Origin: Campylobacter coli LMG 9860 | GTDB taxonomy: Bacteria; Campylobacterota; Campylobacteria; Campylobacterales; Campylobacteraceae | Assembly: GCF_000254135.1 (NCBI RefSeq) | Contig: NZ_AINS01000033.1 | Span: forward strand, 40,326 to 104,325 | Length of the DNA stretch: 64,000 nt | Direction of reading: 5' to 3' | Shown here: positions 10,211-19,376 of the stretch, one piece after another | How positions within the stretch are numbered: the stretch's first letter is position 1 | How the letters are laid out: each line of letters opens with the position of its first letter | The notes under the pieces: model-generated | Told to the model about the DNA's origin: nothing | Databases searched by the model: none | The model's input: the letters and a program-made list of their open reading frames with translations, nothing else | Made by a program: the position numbers and the translations under genes

Positions 10211-11319
10211 AATTAGATCAAGTGGGATCTTTTTTAAGACCTAAAATTTTAAAAGAAGCTAGAGAAAATTTTGCCTTGGGAAAAATCGATGAAGAACAAC
10301 TTCGCAGCATTGAAGATTCTTGCATAAGAGATCTTTTAGAAGAGTGCGATAAGGCGGGAATTTATTATTTAAGTGATGGGGAATTACGCCGTTCTTGGTG
10401 GCATCTTGATTTTTACTGGGGTTTTGGCGGTATTAAAAAAATCAAAAAAGAAAAGGGTTATATCTTTAAAGGGATAGAAACAAGGGCTGAGGGCATAGAA
10501 ATTGAAAGTAAAATCGAGTGCAATAACCATCCTTTTTTAAAAGATTTTGAAAGATTAATGCAAATTGCAAAAGGTTTAAAAATAGATACAAATCGCTTAA
10601 AACTTACCATTCCAAGCCCTTCAATGCTTTTATATATGCTTTTTATCCGCGGGGGCAAAAACACAGAATTTAATTACTATGGTAAAGATTTTACAAAACT
10701 TAAAAATGATATTTTAAATGCTTATGAAAATTTTTACAAAGAATTTGCAGCTCTTGGTGGAGTATATTTGCAACTTGATGATACAAGCTTTGGTTCTTTA
10801 TGTGATTATGAATTTTGCGCTTTAAATGAGATCAACACAGATGATATTTGTGAAGAATATGTAGATTTTTTAAATGAGAGTTTAAAAACTATGCCAAAAA
10901 ACATAATGAGTGCAATTCATATTTGTCGTGGAAACTACCGCAGTCGCTATGTAGCAAGTGGGGGCTATATGAAAGTCGCTAAGAAGCTTTTTGGAGAACT
11001 TAGAGTCGATAAATTCTTCTTAGAATTTGATGATGAAAGGGCTGGAAATTTTGAACCTTTAAAATACATCAACGATCAAATTGCGGTTTTAGGAATTCTT
11101 ACTAGCAAAACCAATGAAAGTCCAAGCGTAGAAGAGTTAAAAGCAAGAGTAAAAATAGCAGCTCAATTTTTAAATCCAAAACAAATTGAAATCAGCACAC
11201 AATGTGGCTTTAGCTCCACTGAAGAAGGAAATGAAATCTTCACTCATTCTCAATGGGAAAAAATCAAACTCTTAAAACAAGTTTTAAGCGAACTTGAAAA
11301 TGAAGGATTTTTCTCTTGA
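10207..11319 (+). CDS. MetE C-terminal-domain-like (YxjG/YxjH-type) zinc methyltransferase homologue
   Basis: Single-domain relative of the catalytic barrel of cobalamin-independent methionine synthase (UROD/MetE-like fold). The 370 residues start with DQVGSFLRPKILKEAR, typical of this family. Candidate zinc ligands are the His and Cys of SAIHICRGNYRSRY near 240, a glutamate in FFLEFDDERAG, and the Cys of STQCGFSSTEEGN near 342. It lacks the N-terminal half of true MetE (about 750 residues), so it probably uses a different methyl donor or acceptor; Bacillus YxjG/YxjH are annotated this way without a settled reaction. It is sandwiched by 4-base overlaps between an aminotransferase and an oxidoreductase. 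I do not remember this gene from NCTC 11168, so it may be variably present. Confidence 0.8.
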   Translation: MKLDQVGSFLRPKILKEARENFALGKIDEEQLRSIEDSCIRDLLEECDKAGIYYLSDGELRRSWWHLDFYWGFGGIKKIKKEKGYIFKGIETRAEGIEIESKIECNNHPFLKDFERLMQIAKGLKIDTNRLKLTIPSPSMLLYMLFIRGGKNTEFNYYGKDFTKLKNDILNAYENFYKEFAALGGVYLQLDDTSFGSLCDYEFCALNEINTDDICEEYVDFLNESLKTMPKNIMSAIHICRGNYRSRYVASGGYMKVAKKLFGELRVDKFFLEFDDERAGNFEPLKYINDQIAVLGILTSKTNESPSVEELKARVKIAAQFLNPKQIEISTQCGFSSTEEGNEIFTHSQWEKIKLLKQVLSELENEGFFS

Positions 11320-12170
11320 AAGTAGGAATTGTAGGCCTTGGAAAAATGGGGCAAAACCATTTAAACGAGCTTAGTAAAAATAAAAATTTTAAAATCAACG
11401 CTTTGTTTGATATGGTTGAAAATAAAAATTTAAACGCGCCTTTTTTTATTAATTTGGATGAATTTTTAAATCAAGATAATGACATCATCATCATTGCAAC
11501 ACCGACAAATTCACATTTAGAAATAGCTAGAAAGGTTTTTTGTAAATGTAAATGCGTATTGATCGAAAAACCTTTAGCACTAAATTTAAATGAAATAAAT
11601 GAAATTTCAAATTTGGCTAAAGATCATAATGTAAAAGTGGGTGTGGGATTTTGCGAAAGATTTAATCCTGCAGTTTTGGCTCTAAAAAAAGAGCTTCAAA
11701 ATGAAGAAATTATCAGCATCAATATACAAAGATTTTCCACTTATCCGCAAAGAATCAGTGATGTAGGAATTTTGCAAGATTTGGCTGTGCATGATCTTGA
11801 CTTGCTTCATTTTTTAAGCGCAGAGAAAATTACAAATGCTAACATTTTAAAAAGTTTCAACAAAGACAATCAAAGAGAAGATGAAAGCATTATAACCTGC
11901 AAGCTAGAAAAAACGATCGCTTGTGTGCATCAAAGCTGGAACAGTACGCAAAGACTAAGAAAAATTACACTTGTGAGTAAAAATCATTTTTACGAGGCAA
12001 ATTTAGCAGATTTTTCCCTAAGTAAAGATGGACAAAACTTAGAACTGATGACACAAACACCCCTTTTTGGCGAACATATGGCTTTATATGATTTGTTTTT
12101 AAATAAGGAAAATTACCTAGCAAATATACAAAATGCTTATGCTGTGCAAGAAATTTTAGAAAAATTTTAA
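11316..12170 (+). CDS. Gfo/Idh/MocA-family NAD(P)-dependent oxidoreductase
   Basis: Dehydrogenase of the glucose-fructose oxidoreductase/inositol dehydrogenase family, which normally oxidises a sugar or cyclitol hydroxyl. At 284 residues it is shorter than the usual 330-350. The N-terminal Rossmann motif is GIVGLGKMGQNHL, the conserved EKP lysine appears in VLIEKPLALNLNE near 90, and the catalytic-site pattern D-x3-H is in LAVHDLDLLHFL near 155. The start is TTG at 11316, overlapping the MetE-like stop by 4 bases. It is the last gene of the cassette and is followed by an AT-rich gap before hemH. Probably Cj0504c. The substrate may be the precursor of the keto group used by the upstream aminotransferase, which is inference. 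Confidence 0.85.
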   Translation: MKVGIVGLGKMGQNHLNELSKNKNFKINALFDMVENKNLNAPFFINLDEFLNQDNDIIIIATPTNSHLEIARKVFCKCKCVLIEKPLALNLNEINEISNLAKDHNVKVGVGFCERFNPAVLALKKELQNEEIISINIQRFSTYPQRISDVGILQDLAVHDLDLLHFLSAEKITNANILKSFNKDNQREDESIITCKLEKTIACVHQSWNSTQRLRKITLVSKNHFYEANLADFSLSKDGQNLELMTQTPLFGEHMALYDLFLNKENYLANIQNAYAVQEILEKF

Positions 12171-12289
12171 TTTTTCTAAAATAATGCAATAAACTCCAAA
12201 TAACTTGAGTTTCAATAAAACACTTAGATAAAAATTTATTGATTTTAAATCCATACTGAAGTAAAATAAAATTAAAAAAAGGTTTTTAG

Positions 12290-13201
12290 ATGAAATTAGT
12301 TTTATTTTTAAATATGGGCGGAGCCACAAATTTACAAGATTGTGAAACTTTTTTAAAAAATATGTTTAATGATCCTTATATTTTGGGTATTAAAAATAAA
12401 TTTATAAGAAGATTTGTGGCGTGGATTATTACGAAATCTCGCGTAAAAGCTATGAGAGAAAATTATAAACAAATGGGTGGAAAATCTCCACTCAATGAAC
12501 TTACTCAAAGTTTGTGCGAAAAGCTTAATGCAAAAACAAAAGACTTTAAATTTGATTTTGTCAATCTTTATGTGCCGCCTTTTGCCAATGAAGTTTTGCA
12601 AAAATACACTTTAAGTGAAAATGATGAAATCATTCTTTTTCCACTTTATCCACACCACTCAAGCACCACAGTTACTTCATCGCTTGAAGTTTTGCAAAAT
12701 GAAATTTTAAAACAAAAAATCAAGGCAAAAATAAAGATTGTAGATATTTTTTACGAAGATGAGCTTTATAATGAGACGATTGTTTCTCATATTTTGACCA
12801 AAAAAAGTGAGTTTGATGCTAAAACTTTAATTTTTTCAGCACATTCTTTACCGCAAAGTATTATCGACAAGGGCGATTTATATGAAAAACATGTCAATCA
12901 TCATGTAGAGCTTTTAAAAGAAAGATTAAAAGATCATTTTGATGAGATTATCTTAGCTTATCAATCAAAATTAGGTCCAGTAAAATGGCTTGAGCCAAAT
13001 ACGAGCGATATTTTGGCAAATTTAGATAACAAAGCTTTGATTTATCCTATTTCTTTTTGCATAGATTGTTCTGAAACGATTTTTGAGCTAGGTATGGAGT
13101 ATAAACATTTAGCAAAGTGCGATTATGATTTAATCACTTGCCCAAATGATAGTGATGAATTTATCCACTTTATTTTAAAGTATTTATCTGATTTTAATTA
13201 A
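12290..13201 (+). CDS. hemH: Ferrochelatase
   Basis: Inserts ferrous iron into protoporphyrin IX (or coproporphyrin III) in the last steps of haem synthesis. The 303 residues are typical of the short bacterial form. Markers are FLNMGGATNLQD at the N-terminus, the metal-handling histidine region LFPLYPHHSSTTVTSS near 120, the signature FSAHSLPQSIIDKG near 183, and the acidic site PISFCIDCSETIFELGMEY near 262. No C-terminal cysteine cluster or membrane anchor is seen. ATG follows AAAGG at a loose spacing. It converges with amt across a strong hairpin. Confidence 0.97.
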   Translation: MKLVLFLNMGGATNLQDCETFLKNMFNDPYILGIKNKFIRRFVAWIITKSRVKAMRENYKQMGGKSPLNELTQSLCEKLNAKTKDFKFDFVNLYVPPFANEVLQKYTLSENDEIILFPLYPHHSSTTVTSSLEVLQNEILKQKIKAKIKIVDIFYEDELYNETIVSHILTKKSEFDAKTLIFSAHSLPQSIIDKGDLYEKHVNHHVELLKERLKDHFDEIILAYQSKLGPVKWLEPNTSDILANLDNKALIYPISFCIDCSETIFELGMEYKHLAKCDYDLITCPNDSDEFIHFILKYLSDFN

Positions 13202-13212
13202 GAATGATTTTG

Positions 13213-13243
13213 AAGTCCTTGTTTATGATTACAAGGACTTTTT
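13213..13243. terminator. Terminator between convergent hemH and amt
   Basis: A perfect 10-bp stem, AAGTCCTTGT and ACAAGGACTT, around an 8-base loop, is followed by TTT on the + strand and preceded by A-rich sequence that gives T residues on the other strand. It probably serves both genes. Confidence 0.75.
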
Positions 13244-13260
13244 AGTAAAAATTTAGCCAA

Positions 13261-14496
13261 CTAAGCTAAAGTATAAGCTTTTTCTCCGTGCAAACTCACA
13301 TCTAAGCCTTTTTGCTCTACTTCTTCTTTTACTCTTAAGTCTGTAAAACAAGAGATAATCTTAAAAATAACAAAGCTTATAAGAGCTGACAAAACCACAC
13401 AAATCACAATAGCAAAAATTTGCTCTTTTAAAAGTTCCAAACTTCCGCTGATAAAAAATCCCTCGCCAAGTGCATTTTGGGCAATCACATTAGGATTTAC
13501 TTTAGCACTTGCAAAAAGTCCTGTAGCGATTCCTCCCCAAACACCTCCGATTCCGTGCAAAGAAAAAGCATCTAAAGAATCATCCCATTTGAGTTTGTAT
13601 TTAATAAAACTCAAACCAAAATAACAAAATACAGAAGACAAAGCCCCTATAACAAGAGAAGCATAAATATCTACATAACCACAAGCTGGAGTAATCCCTA
13701 CAAGCCCTGCTACAAGCCCACTAAGCCCACCTAAAATAGTCGGTTTTTTATGGATGAGCCACTCAAGCACTACCCAGGATAAAAAGCCACAAGCTGCTGA
13801 TATAATACTTACTATAAAAGCATTGATAGCAATATCATTCATTTCACCAGCACTTCCAGCATTAAAACCCAACCATCCTATAAAAAGCAAAATCGCACCT
13901 AAGAAAGCATAAGGAATAGAATGTGCGTTTTTATCCTCATCATCACTTTTTCTAGCACCCACTATCAAAGCTCCTACAAGTCCGGCAACCCCAGAGCTAA
14001 TATGCACAACACCGCCCCCAGCAAAATCAAGGCTTCCTCTTTTAAGCAAAAACCCCTCACTACTCCAAATCATATGCGCTAACACATCATAAACTAAAGT
14101 ACTCCAAAAAAGTAAAAATATCACCAAAACACCCAGTTTAATTCTTCCAACCAAAGAGCCTGTTATGATGGCAGATGCAATAAGTGCAAACATCATTTGA
14201 AAAATTACAAAAAGAATATTTGGAACACCTGAAGCATTATATCCGCTAATACCCTCTAAGAGGAAATTCTCGAAATTTCCTACAAGCCCAAGTCCTTCAT
14301 CTTTACCAAAAGAAAGACTAAATCCAAGCACTACCCATTGTAAAGTAATAACACCAAAAACAATAAAGCAATTCATTATGGTATTAAGAGTATTTTTACT
14401 TCTTACCATACCTGAATAAAACATTGCCAAAGCTGGAGTCATAAGCAAAACTAGCAAAGTACACAACACAATAAAACTTGAATTTATCGCATTCAT
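13261..14496 (-). CDS. amt: Ammonium transporter (Amt/MEP/Rh family), intact
   Basis: Eleven-helix trimeric inner-membrane channel for ammonium/ammonia; 411 residues, no interruption. Family features are the N-terminal extracellular signal and helix LLMTPALAMFYSGMVRSKN near 20, the first pore histidine in GGVVHISSGVAGLVGAL near 157, and the second in FSLHGIGGVWGGIATGLF near 302. A cytoplasmic tail (LRVKEEVEQKGLDVSLHGEKAY) suits regulation by a PII protein, but no glnK is adjacent. I recall the NCTC 11168 copy (Cj0501) as a pseudogene; here the frame is open from ATG at 14496 to the stop. It is preceded by a long AT-rich intergenic region that should hold its promoter. Confidence 0.95.
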   Translation of the reverse strand: MNAINSSFIVLCTLLVLLMTPALAMFYSGMVRSKNTLNTIMNCFIVFGVITLQWVVLGFSLSFGKDEGLGLVGNFENFLLEGISGYNASGVPNILFVIFQMMFALIASAIITGSLVGRIKLGVLVIFLLFWSTLVYDVLAHMIWSSEGFLLKRGSLDFAGGGVVHISSGVAGLVGALIVGARKSDDEDKNAHSIPYAFLGAILLFIGWLGFNAGSAGEMNDIAINAFIVSIISAACGFLSWVVLEWLIHKKPTILGGLSGLVAGLVGITPACGYVDIYASLVIGALSSVFCYFGLSFIKYKLKWDDSLDAFSLHGIGGVWGGIATGLFASAKVNPNVIAQNALGEGFFISGSLELLKEQIFAIVICVVLSALISFVIFKIISCFTDLRVKEEVEQKGLDVSLHGEKAYTLA

Positions 14497-14796
14497 TTAC
14501 CTGTCCTTTCTTACAAAATTTAATTGCGAGATAATTATATTTAAAATGGTTTAAAAAAATATAAATTTAAGAAATATTTTATATATTTTTTTTATCAAAA
14601 TTTATTTTTTTATCTTAAATTACTATAAATAGGTATTTTAAAAAATATTTTACTTCTCTATAATTCAAATTTACTAGCATTAAAATAAAAATTTGGGGCT
14701 AAACCAAAACAATAAAAAAGAATTCTTGCAAGATAATAAAGAAAATTTTGATGATTTAGTAAAAGTTTTTTTAAATTAAAAGTAGAAATTATCTAG
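14497..14796. other. AT-rich intergenic region with a 28-codon open frame of uncertain meaning
   Basis: About 300 bases separate divergently placed signals for amt and the 3' end of selU. On the + strand a frame from a TTG at 14693 to a TAA at 14779 reads LGLNQNNKKEFLQDNKEN and then FDDLVKVFLN. It lacks a clear ribosome binding site and I do not recognise it; it could be a degraded gene end or chance. The rest is AT-rich promoter-like DNA for amt with no strong hairpin. Confidence 0.35.
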
Positions 14797-14798
14797 TA

Positions 14799-15797
14799 TT
14801 AAAAAAGCAATTGCGTTTTAAAATAGCCTAAAAGCTCTTCTTTGGCTTTGAAGATATCATCAGTGTTTAGCTCAAAATCTATTTTTTGTGGCTTTTTATA
14901 ACTCTTATCATAATAAGCCAAAAGCAAGGCAATAAGCCTTTGCCATTCTCTTTGCTCATAACTTTTTAGCAAATCCTGACGAAGATTTACACTGATATAA
15001 GGACTGATCTTAGCAAGACATTCTTTAAATTTCAAAGGAGTCATTTTTTCTTGATAGATCTTTTGTATCCTGTCTATGCGCTTTTCTAAAGAACAAAAAC
15101 AATGAATTTTAAATGCTTTTTGCATTTTTTCATAAAGCTTTAAAGGCAAAACTATTTCGCCTATTTTACGACTTTCACTCTCTATAAAGATAAAATCTTT
15201 TAAAGAATTTAAAGTATGAAAAAGGCTTGCTTCAAAAGCTTTTTGCGTAGGTTGAGTACCTAAAATATCGCCAAAAGAAGAGCCTAGATGATTTGCCATT
15301 TTTTCTAAATTTAAATGATGGGGTAAAAGCTCCAAAAGCTCTGTTTTTCCACAGCCTGTATTACCACAAAGAGCAAAAAAATCTAAATTTATTTCATTAT
15401 CAAAATAATGTGCTAAAAAACTTCTATAAGCTTTAAAGCCACCCTTTAAACGCACCACTCTATAGCCTAATTCGCTCAAAATCACTGCGATAGATTTTGA
15501 ACGCAAACCCCCACGAGAACAGTAAATTCCAATCTTATCTCCTATGCGGAATTTTTGAGTAAGTTCTAAGATATGCTTTGACATATTTTGACAAATATAA
15601 CTCGCACCCCTAGCCTTAGCTAAAGCTTGATTTTTCTTATAAATCATTCCTATTTCTTGATATTCTTCATCATTGAGTGCATAAAAATTTAAAGCTCCTA
15701 TCAAATGAGAATGCAAAAATTCTCTAGGGCTTCTTGCATCGATTAAAAGAGAGAAATTTTCTTTTTGAAATTCTGTAAATTCAACTTCACTGAGCAT
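14799..15797 (-). CDS. selU: tRNA 2-selenouridine synthase (rhodanese plus P-loop domains)
   Basis: SelU/MnmH/YbbB converts 2-thiouridine at the wobble position of certain tRNAs to 2-selenouridine through a geranylated intermediate; 332 residues. The N-terminal rhodanese domain has LLIDARSPREFLHSHLIGA and the catalytic cysteine loop IYCSRGGLRSKSIA. The C-terminal P-loop domain has GNTGCGKTELLELL near 165. ATG at 15797 (MLSEVEFTEF) is chosen because the longer frame from 15848 would run deeply into the HIT gene and adds residues without homology. It still overlaps the HIT gene by 11 bases. Corresponds to Cj0500. Confidence 0.88.
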   Translation of the reverse strand: MLSEVEFTEFQKENFSLLIDARSPREFLHSHLIGALNFYALNDEEYQEIGMIYKKNQALAKARGASYICQNMSKHILELTQKFRIGDKIGIYCSRGGLRSKSIAVILSELGYRVVRLKGGFKAYRSFLAHYFDNEINLDFFALCGNTGCGKTELLELLPHHLNLEKMANHLGSSFGDILGTQPTQKAFEASLFHTLNSLKDFIFIESESRKIGEIVLPLKLYEKMQKAFKIHCFCSLEKRIDRIQKIYQEKMTPLKFKECLAKISPYISVNLRQDLLKSYEQREWQRLIALLLAYYDKSYKKPQKIDFELNTDDIFKAKEELLGYFKTQLLF

Positions 15798-16272
15798 TTT
15801 TAAAAGCCAAAACAAGTTTTTGATAAACTTGCTCGATATTAGCGCCACAAACCCTAGTTTCTCCTATGGTTGTGATAAAATTTGTATCTCCTGCCCAGCG
15901 TGGCACTAGATGATAATGACAATGAAAAGCTATGCCAGCTCCTGCATCTTTACTTAAATTCATACCGATATTGACCCCATTTGCATGAATTTGCTCTTTT
16001 AAAATTTTCACTCCCAAACGCACAAAATGGCTCATTTCTTGCCAAATTTCATCGCTTAAATTTTCTATATGCTCTTCATGTACATAAGGAATCACCATAA
16101 AATGCCCCGCAGAATAAGGATAGCGGTTCATCACTCCAAAACAATGCTTTGCTCTAAAAATCACGCCTAATTCTTCATCGCTTTTGATCTTATTAGCACA
16201 ATCGCAAAATGGACAAACACTTTTTTCTTTTTCAAAATACTCACTCCGCCATGGTGCATACAAATACTGCAT
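15787..16272 (-). CDS. HIT-family nucleotide hydrolase (AP4A-type)
   Basis: Histidine-triad protein of the FHIT/AP4A phosphorylase-like branch that cleaves dinucleoside polyphosphates or nucleotide conjugates. The 161 residues begin LYAPWRSEYFEKEKSVCPFC, with CPFCDC and a later His giving a probable zinc site as in other bacterial 160-residue HIT proteins. The catalytic triad motif is GIAFHCHYHLVPRW near 117. Its start is nine bases downstream of trpC and its end overlaps selU by 11 bases, so it belongs to the long minus-strand operon that begins at the TrmN6-like methyltransferase. Corresponds to Cj0499. Substrate not determined. Confidence 0.9.
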   Translation of the reverse strand: MQYLYAPWRSEYFEKEKSVCPFCDCANKIKSDEELGVIFRAKHCFGVMNRYPYSAGHFMVIPYVHEEHIENLSDEIWQEMSHFVRLGVKILKEQIHANGVNIGMNLSKDAGAGIAFHCHYHLVPRWAGDTNFITTIGETRVCGANIEQVYQKLVLAFKNAQ

Positions 16273-16281
16273 TTTCCCTCC

Positions 16282-17058
16282 TTAAAGCAAAGCTTTTAAA
16301 GCCTTTCCTTCATCTTTTTCGCGCATAAAATATTCGCCGATTAAACAAGCATCAACGCCTAAATTTTGCAAATGCCTTAAAAAATCTTTATCCTCTAAAC
16401 CGCTTTCTGCGATAATAATTTTTGAATTTGGAATTTGTGGGATGAGTTTTTCGCATAAATTCATATCCATAGAAAAATCATCCAAATTGCGATGATTTAT
16501 GCCTATAATATCAGCTCCTGAAAAAATCGCTTTGCTCAAATCTTCTTTATCGTGAATTTCCACCAAGGCTTCAAGTCCCAAATGTCTTGTAAATTCAAGC
16601 AATCTTTTAAGCTCTTTCATACTTAACATTCTAGCGATAAGCAAAACAAAATCCGCCCCATAAACCAAAGCTTCTAAAATTTGATACTCATCAAAAATAA
16701 AATCCTTTCGCAACAAAGGAGCGTGCGTATAACGGCGTATCATGCTAAGGTATTCTAAACTCCCTTGAAAAAAATGCGGTTCTGTTAAAACTGAAATAGC
16801 AGCAGCTCCATTTTTTTCGTATTTTAAAGCTATATCTAAAGGATCAAAATTTTCCCTTATAACCCCTTTACTTGGACTAGCTTTTTTAACCTCTGCGATA
16901 ATTCTTACTTCATTTTCTATTCTTTTTAAAGCAGCTTTAACATCTTTAGGAAAAAAAGGATTCGATGCTAAAGATCGTCCCAACATATCATAAGGCAGTT
17001 GCGCCTTACGCTCTTTTAAATCTTCTTTAGTTTTTTCAAAAATTTTATCTAAAATCAT
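16282..17058 (-). CDS. trpC: Indole-3-glycerol-phosphate synthase
   Basis: TIM-barrel enzyme that closes the indole ring from CdRP in tryptophan synthesis; 258 residues, stand-alone rather than fused to TrpF. Conserved elements are [21 protein letters not shown] (catalytic Lys and phosphate contacts) near 52, [58 protein letters not shown] and the final IIAESGLED. Its start overlaps the lipoprotein gene by 4 bases. It lies away from the other trp genes, which are not in this window. Confidence 0.97.
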   Translation of the reverse strand: MILDKIFEKTKEDLKERKAQLPYDMLGRSLASNPFFPKDVKAALKRIENEVRIIAEVKKASPSKGVIRENFDPLDIALKYEKNGAAAISVLTEPHFFQGSLEYLSMIRRYTHAPLLRKDFIFDEYQILEALVYGADFVLLIARMLSMKELKRLLEFTRHLGLEALVEIHDKEDLSKAIFSGADIIGINHRNLDDFSMDMNLCEKLIPQIPNSKIIIAESGLEDKDFLRHLQNLGVDACLIGEYFMREKDEGKALKALL

Positions 17059-18332
17059 GGTTTAATACACGCCTTTATTGCTTTTGCATGAGCCTTGCTC
17101 TCATCAGAATTTGCAAATTCTTTATCCTCTAAAGTTTGCTTCAAAATTTCCCAAGCCTTTTTACAATCACCTTGTTTATAATACCCCCACGCTAAAGAAT
17201 CCAAATAGTATAAATTTTGAGGCTCTTTTTTTAAGGCAAGTTCAACCAATTTCATACCTTTTTTAAGATCTAAATCATAATCTATCAATAAATACCCATA
17301 ATAATTCAAATACAAAGCATCACTATTTTCATCAATCGCATTAGAAAATTTTTCGCTCACAAGAGCAACAACCTGCGGAGTGATTTTTTTATTCAAATTT
17401 GCTTCTTCAAATTCAAACACTGCTGCACGCAAAAGATATTCTTTCTCTTGAGTGCGTTTATAAATTTGCATACTAAGATCTTTAGCCTTGTTGTATAATT
17501 TTAACCTTTGATATAAATAAAGCTTCATATCATCATCTGCATTATATTTTAAAGCAAAATGCAATGCTTCTTTGTCTTTGTTTTGAGAACTTAAAAGCTC
17601 GATAAGAGCTAGGATAAAGCTTTTGTTTTTTGTAATATTATAAAGCTCTATATAAATTTCTTGTAAAGCTTTGCTATTGCCCTTATCATTATAAATCTTT
17701 GCTAGTAAAATGCAAGTTTTAAGAGTGCAACCATTAATATTTTTTGAATTTTCTAGTATATTTTTAATGCTTGAAGTATCATTTAATATAGCATAAACAC
17801 CCACGAGCTTAAACAAAATCTCCTCGTTTTGAACTTGATTATAGGCTAGTTGATAATATTTTATGGCATCTTTTAAATTATTTTGGCGTATTAATACATC
17901 TCCATAAAGCTCTAAATTTCTTGGATCATCACTTTTTTTCTTTAAAAGCCCTTGGATAAGCTCTTGAGCTTCTTTAAGATTATAAGAATTTAAGGCATAA
18001 AGTGCACTAAGACGCTTAAGATTATCACTCTTATCAAGATAAGGCTTGGCTATATTATTTATCTCTTCTTTTTTATCAAGGTTGTTTGCTAGAGTTAGCA
18101 AAAATGCATTTTCTAAAAAATTAGTAATATTATAATCTCTAAAAAGTGCCAAAAACTCATCCCTAGCTTCTTCATATTGATTAAAATATTCATAATTATA
18201 AGCTTTCATGATCCTTAAATCAAATTCATTGCTCTTTTGCTGCTTATAATCGGGGTAAGCTATAATCGTTTTTGAAGCCCCACACGCAGTTAAAAAAAAG
18301 CCTATTAAGACAAATAACAAATTCCTATACAT
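17055..18332 (-). CDS. TPR-repeat lipoprotein
   Basis: Exported lipoprotein built largely of tetratricopeptide repeats; 425 residues. The signal [17 protein letters not shown] ends in a lipobox LTAC/G, so Cys17 should be lipidated. Helix-turn-helix repeats run through the protein, for example [39 protein letters not shown] and [20 protein letters not shown]. Residues after the lipobox (GASKTI) do not contain Asp at +2, so outer-membrane sorting is likely. It overlaps the YkgJ-type gene by 28 bases and trpC by 4 bases. Such proteins scaffold cell-envelope complexes; the partner is unknown. Corresponds to Cj0497. Confidence 0.9.
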   Translation of the reverse strand: MYRNLLFVLIGFFLTACGASKTIIAYPDYKQQKSNEFDLRIMKAYNYEYFNQYEEARDEFLALFRDYNITNFLENAFLLTLANNLDKKEEINNIAKPYLDKSDNLKRLSALYALNSYNLKEAQELIQGLLKKKSDDPRNLELYGDVLIRQNNLKDAIKYYQLAYNQVQNEEILFKLVGVYAILNDTSSIKNILENSKNINGCTLKTCILLAKIYNDKGNSKALQEIYIELYNITKNKSFILALIELLSSQNKDKEALHFALKYNADDDMKLYLYQRLKLYNKAKDLSMQIYKRTQEKEYLLRAAVFEFEEANLNKKITPQVVALVSEKFSNAIDENSDALYLNYYGYLLIDYDLDLKKGMKLVELALKKEPQNLYYLDSLAWGYYKQGDCKKAWEILKQTLEDKEFANSDESKAHAKAIKACIKP

Positions 18333-18679
18333 TCTTTTTTTAGCTCCTCTTGATGTGTTTTAAAATATTCCCAAAAAGGAAAGGTGCGGCATTGCTTCGG
18401 ACGAAAATCATAAATAGAGCAATTTCTTTTTTCCTTATCGAAAAAAATACATGCAAATCCATCTTCAAATTCAACTTCCTTAAAACTCATTCTAAAGCCT
18501 ACCTTTTTTAAATATTTCAAAGCAAATTCTTTTTCATCTAATTGCAAATGCTCTCTCAAAGCCTTTAACTCTTCCTTGTTTGCAAAAATATTTCCACTTT
18601 CTCCTGTGCAACATTTTCCACCGCATTCTTGACAAGCATTTTCATTAAATCCATAAGAAAAATCTTTATTAAATATCAT
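18305..18679 (-). CDS. YkgJ-type zinc/iron-chelating domain protein
   Basis: Cys-rich protein of the YkgJ/CxxCxxCC family, thought to bind zinc or an iron-sulfur centre; no reaction is established. About 124 residues from MIFNKDFSYG. Key motifs are ACQECGGKCCTGESG near 17, FFDKEKRNCSIYDFRPKQCRTFPFWEYF near 85-110, and a final Cys near the C-terminus. ATG at 18679 is chosen over an earlier ATG at 18724, which lies deep in the methyltransferase gene and adds 15 residues absent from the family core. The gene overlaps both neighbours. Corresponds to Cj0496. Confidence 0.8.
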   Translation of the reverse strand: MIFNKDFSYGFNENACQECGGKCCTGESGNIFANKEELKALREHLQLDEKEFALKYLKKVGFRMSFKEVEFEDGFACIFFDKEKRNCSIYDFRPKQCRTFPFWEYFKTHQEELKKECIGICYLS

Positions 18680-19376
18680 AACTTTCCAACCTAAATCTAG
18701 AGTGAATCTCTTGCATTTGCTCACTCAAATTCTCATTTTTATAGATAAAAAAAGGGGGTAAAATCTCACAAGGCGATTTTACACTTTTTCTAGCTTGCAC
18801 CAAGACAAGTCTTGCTGAAATATTTTGATGAGTATGTACAAAACGAATTTTAGTTAATTTTAGCTTTTTACTCTCTAAAACAAGGCAAATTTTATCTAAA
18901 GCCAAGGCTTCGTAACAAAAATACAATACCCCCATAGGTTTTAACAAAGCATTGGATCTAACAATAAATTCATTTAAAGTCAAATATTTTTGAAATTTAC
19001 TTATATTTTTATGCGTATTTTTACCCTCATGCGCCCCATCTCTATAAAAAGGTGGATTACAAACTATAAAATCAAATTTTTTATCATTTTGAAAATTTCT
19101 AAAATCTTCATGCAATACTCCAGCTTGTATATTATTTTGTTTTAGATTACGATGAATGAGTTCTATATTTTCTTGTTGTATATCAAGCAAAGATAAATCT
19201 AAATTAGAAACAAATTTTTTAAGTAAAATTCCTATAATACCACATCCCGAACCTACTTCCAAGACTTGATTTTTAATACCCATTTCTAAAACAAAATCAG
19301 CTAAAAGTAAAGAATCGCTGTTGTAACGATAACCATCACTCAATTGGGCTAATTTAATACTATCTTGCATTTTCAA
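18669..19376 (-). CDS. tRNA1(Val) (adenine-N6)-methyltransferase-like protein (TrmN6/YfiC family)
   Basis: SAM-dependent N6-adenine methyltransferase; the E. coli relative YfiC methylates A37 of tRNA1(Val). The 235 residues open with QLSDGYRYNSDSLLLADF, the usual YfiC-type N-terminus. The SAM-binding glycine loop is VLEVGSGCGIIGILL near 39 and the catalytic NPPF motif is in DFIVCNPPFYRDG near 106. It overlaps the following YkgJ-type gene and the preceding small exported protein gene (4 bases, ATGA). Corresponds to Cj0495. The tRNA target is inferred from the family only. Confidence 0.85.
   Translation of the reverse strand: MKMQDSIKLAQLSDGYRYNSDSLLLADFVLEMGIKNQVLEVGSGCGIIGILLKKFVSNLDLSLLDIQQENIELIHRNLKQNNIQAGVLHEDFRNFQNDKKFDFIVCNPPFYRDGAHEGKNTHKNISKFQKYLTLNEFIVRSNALLKPMGVLYFCYEALALDKICLVLESKKLKLTKIRFVHTHQNISARLVLVQARKSVKSPCEILPPFFIYKNENLSEQMQEIHSRFRLESYDI

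Noticed and set aside
9131..12170. Part of the flagellin or lipooligosaccharide sugar pathway
   Set aside because: No glycosyltransferase, epimerase or transferase gene lies nearby, and the MetE-like member does not belong to those pathways, so no such role is assigned.
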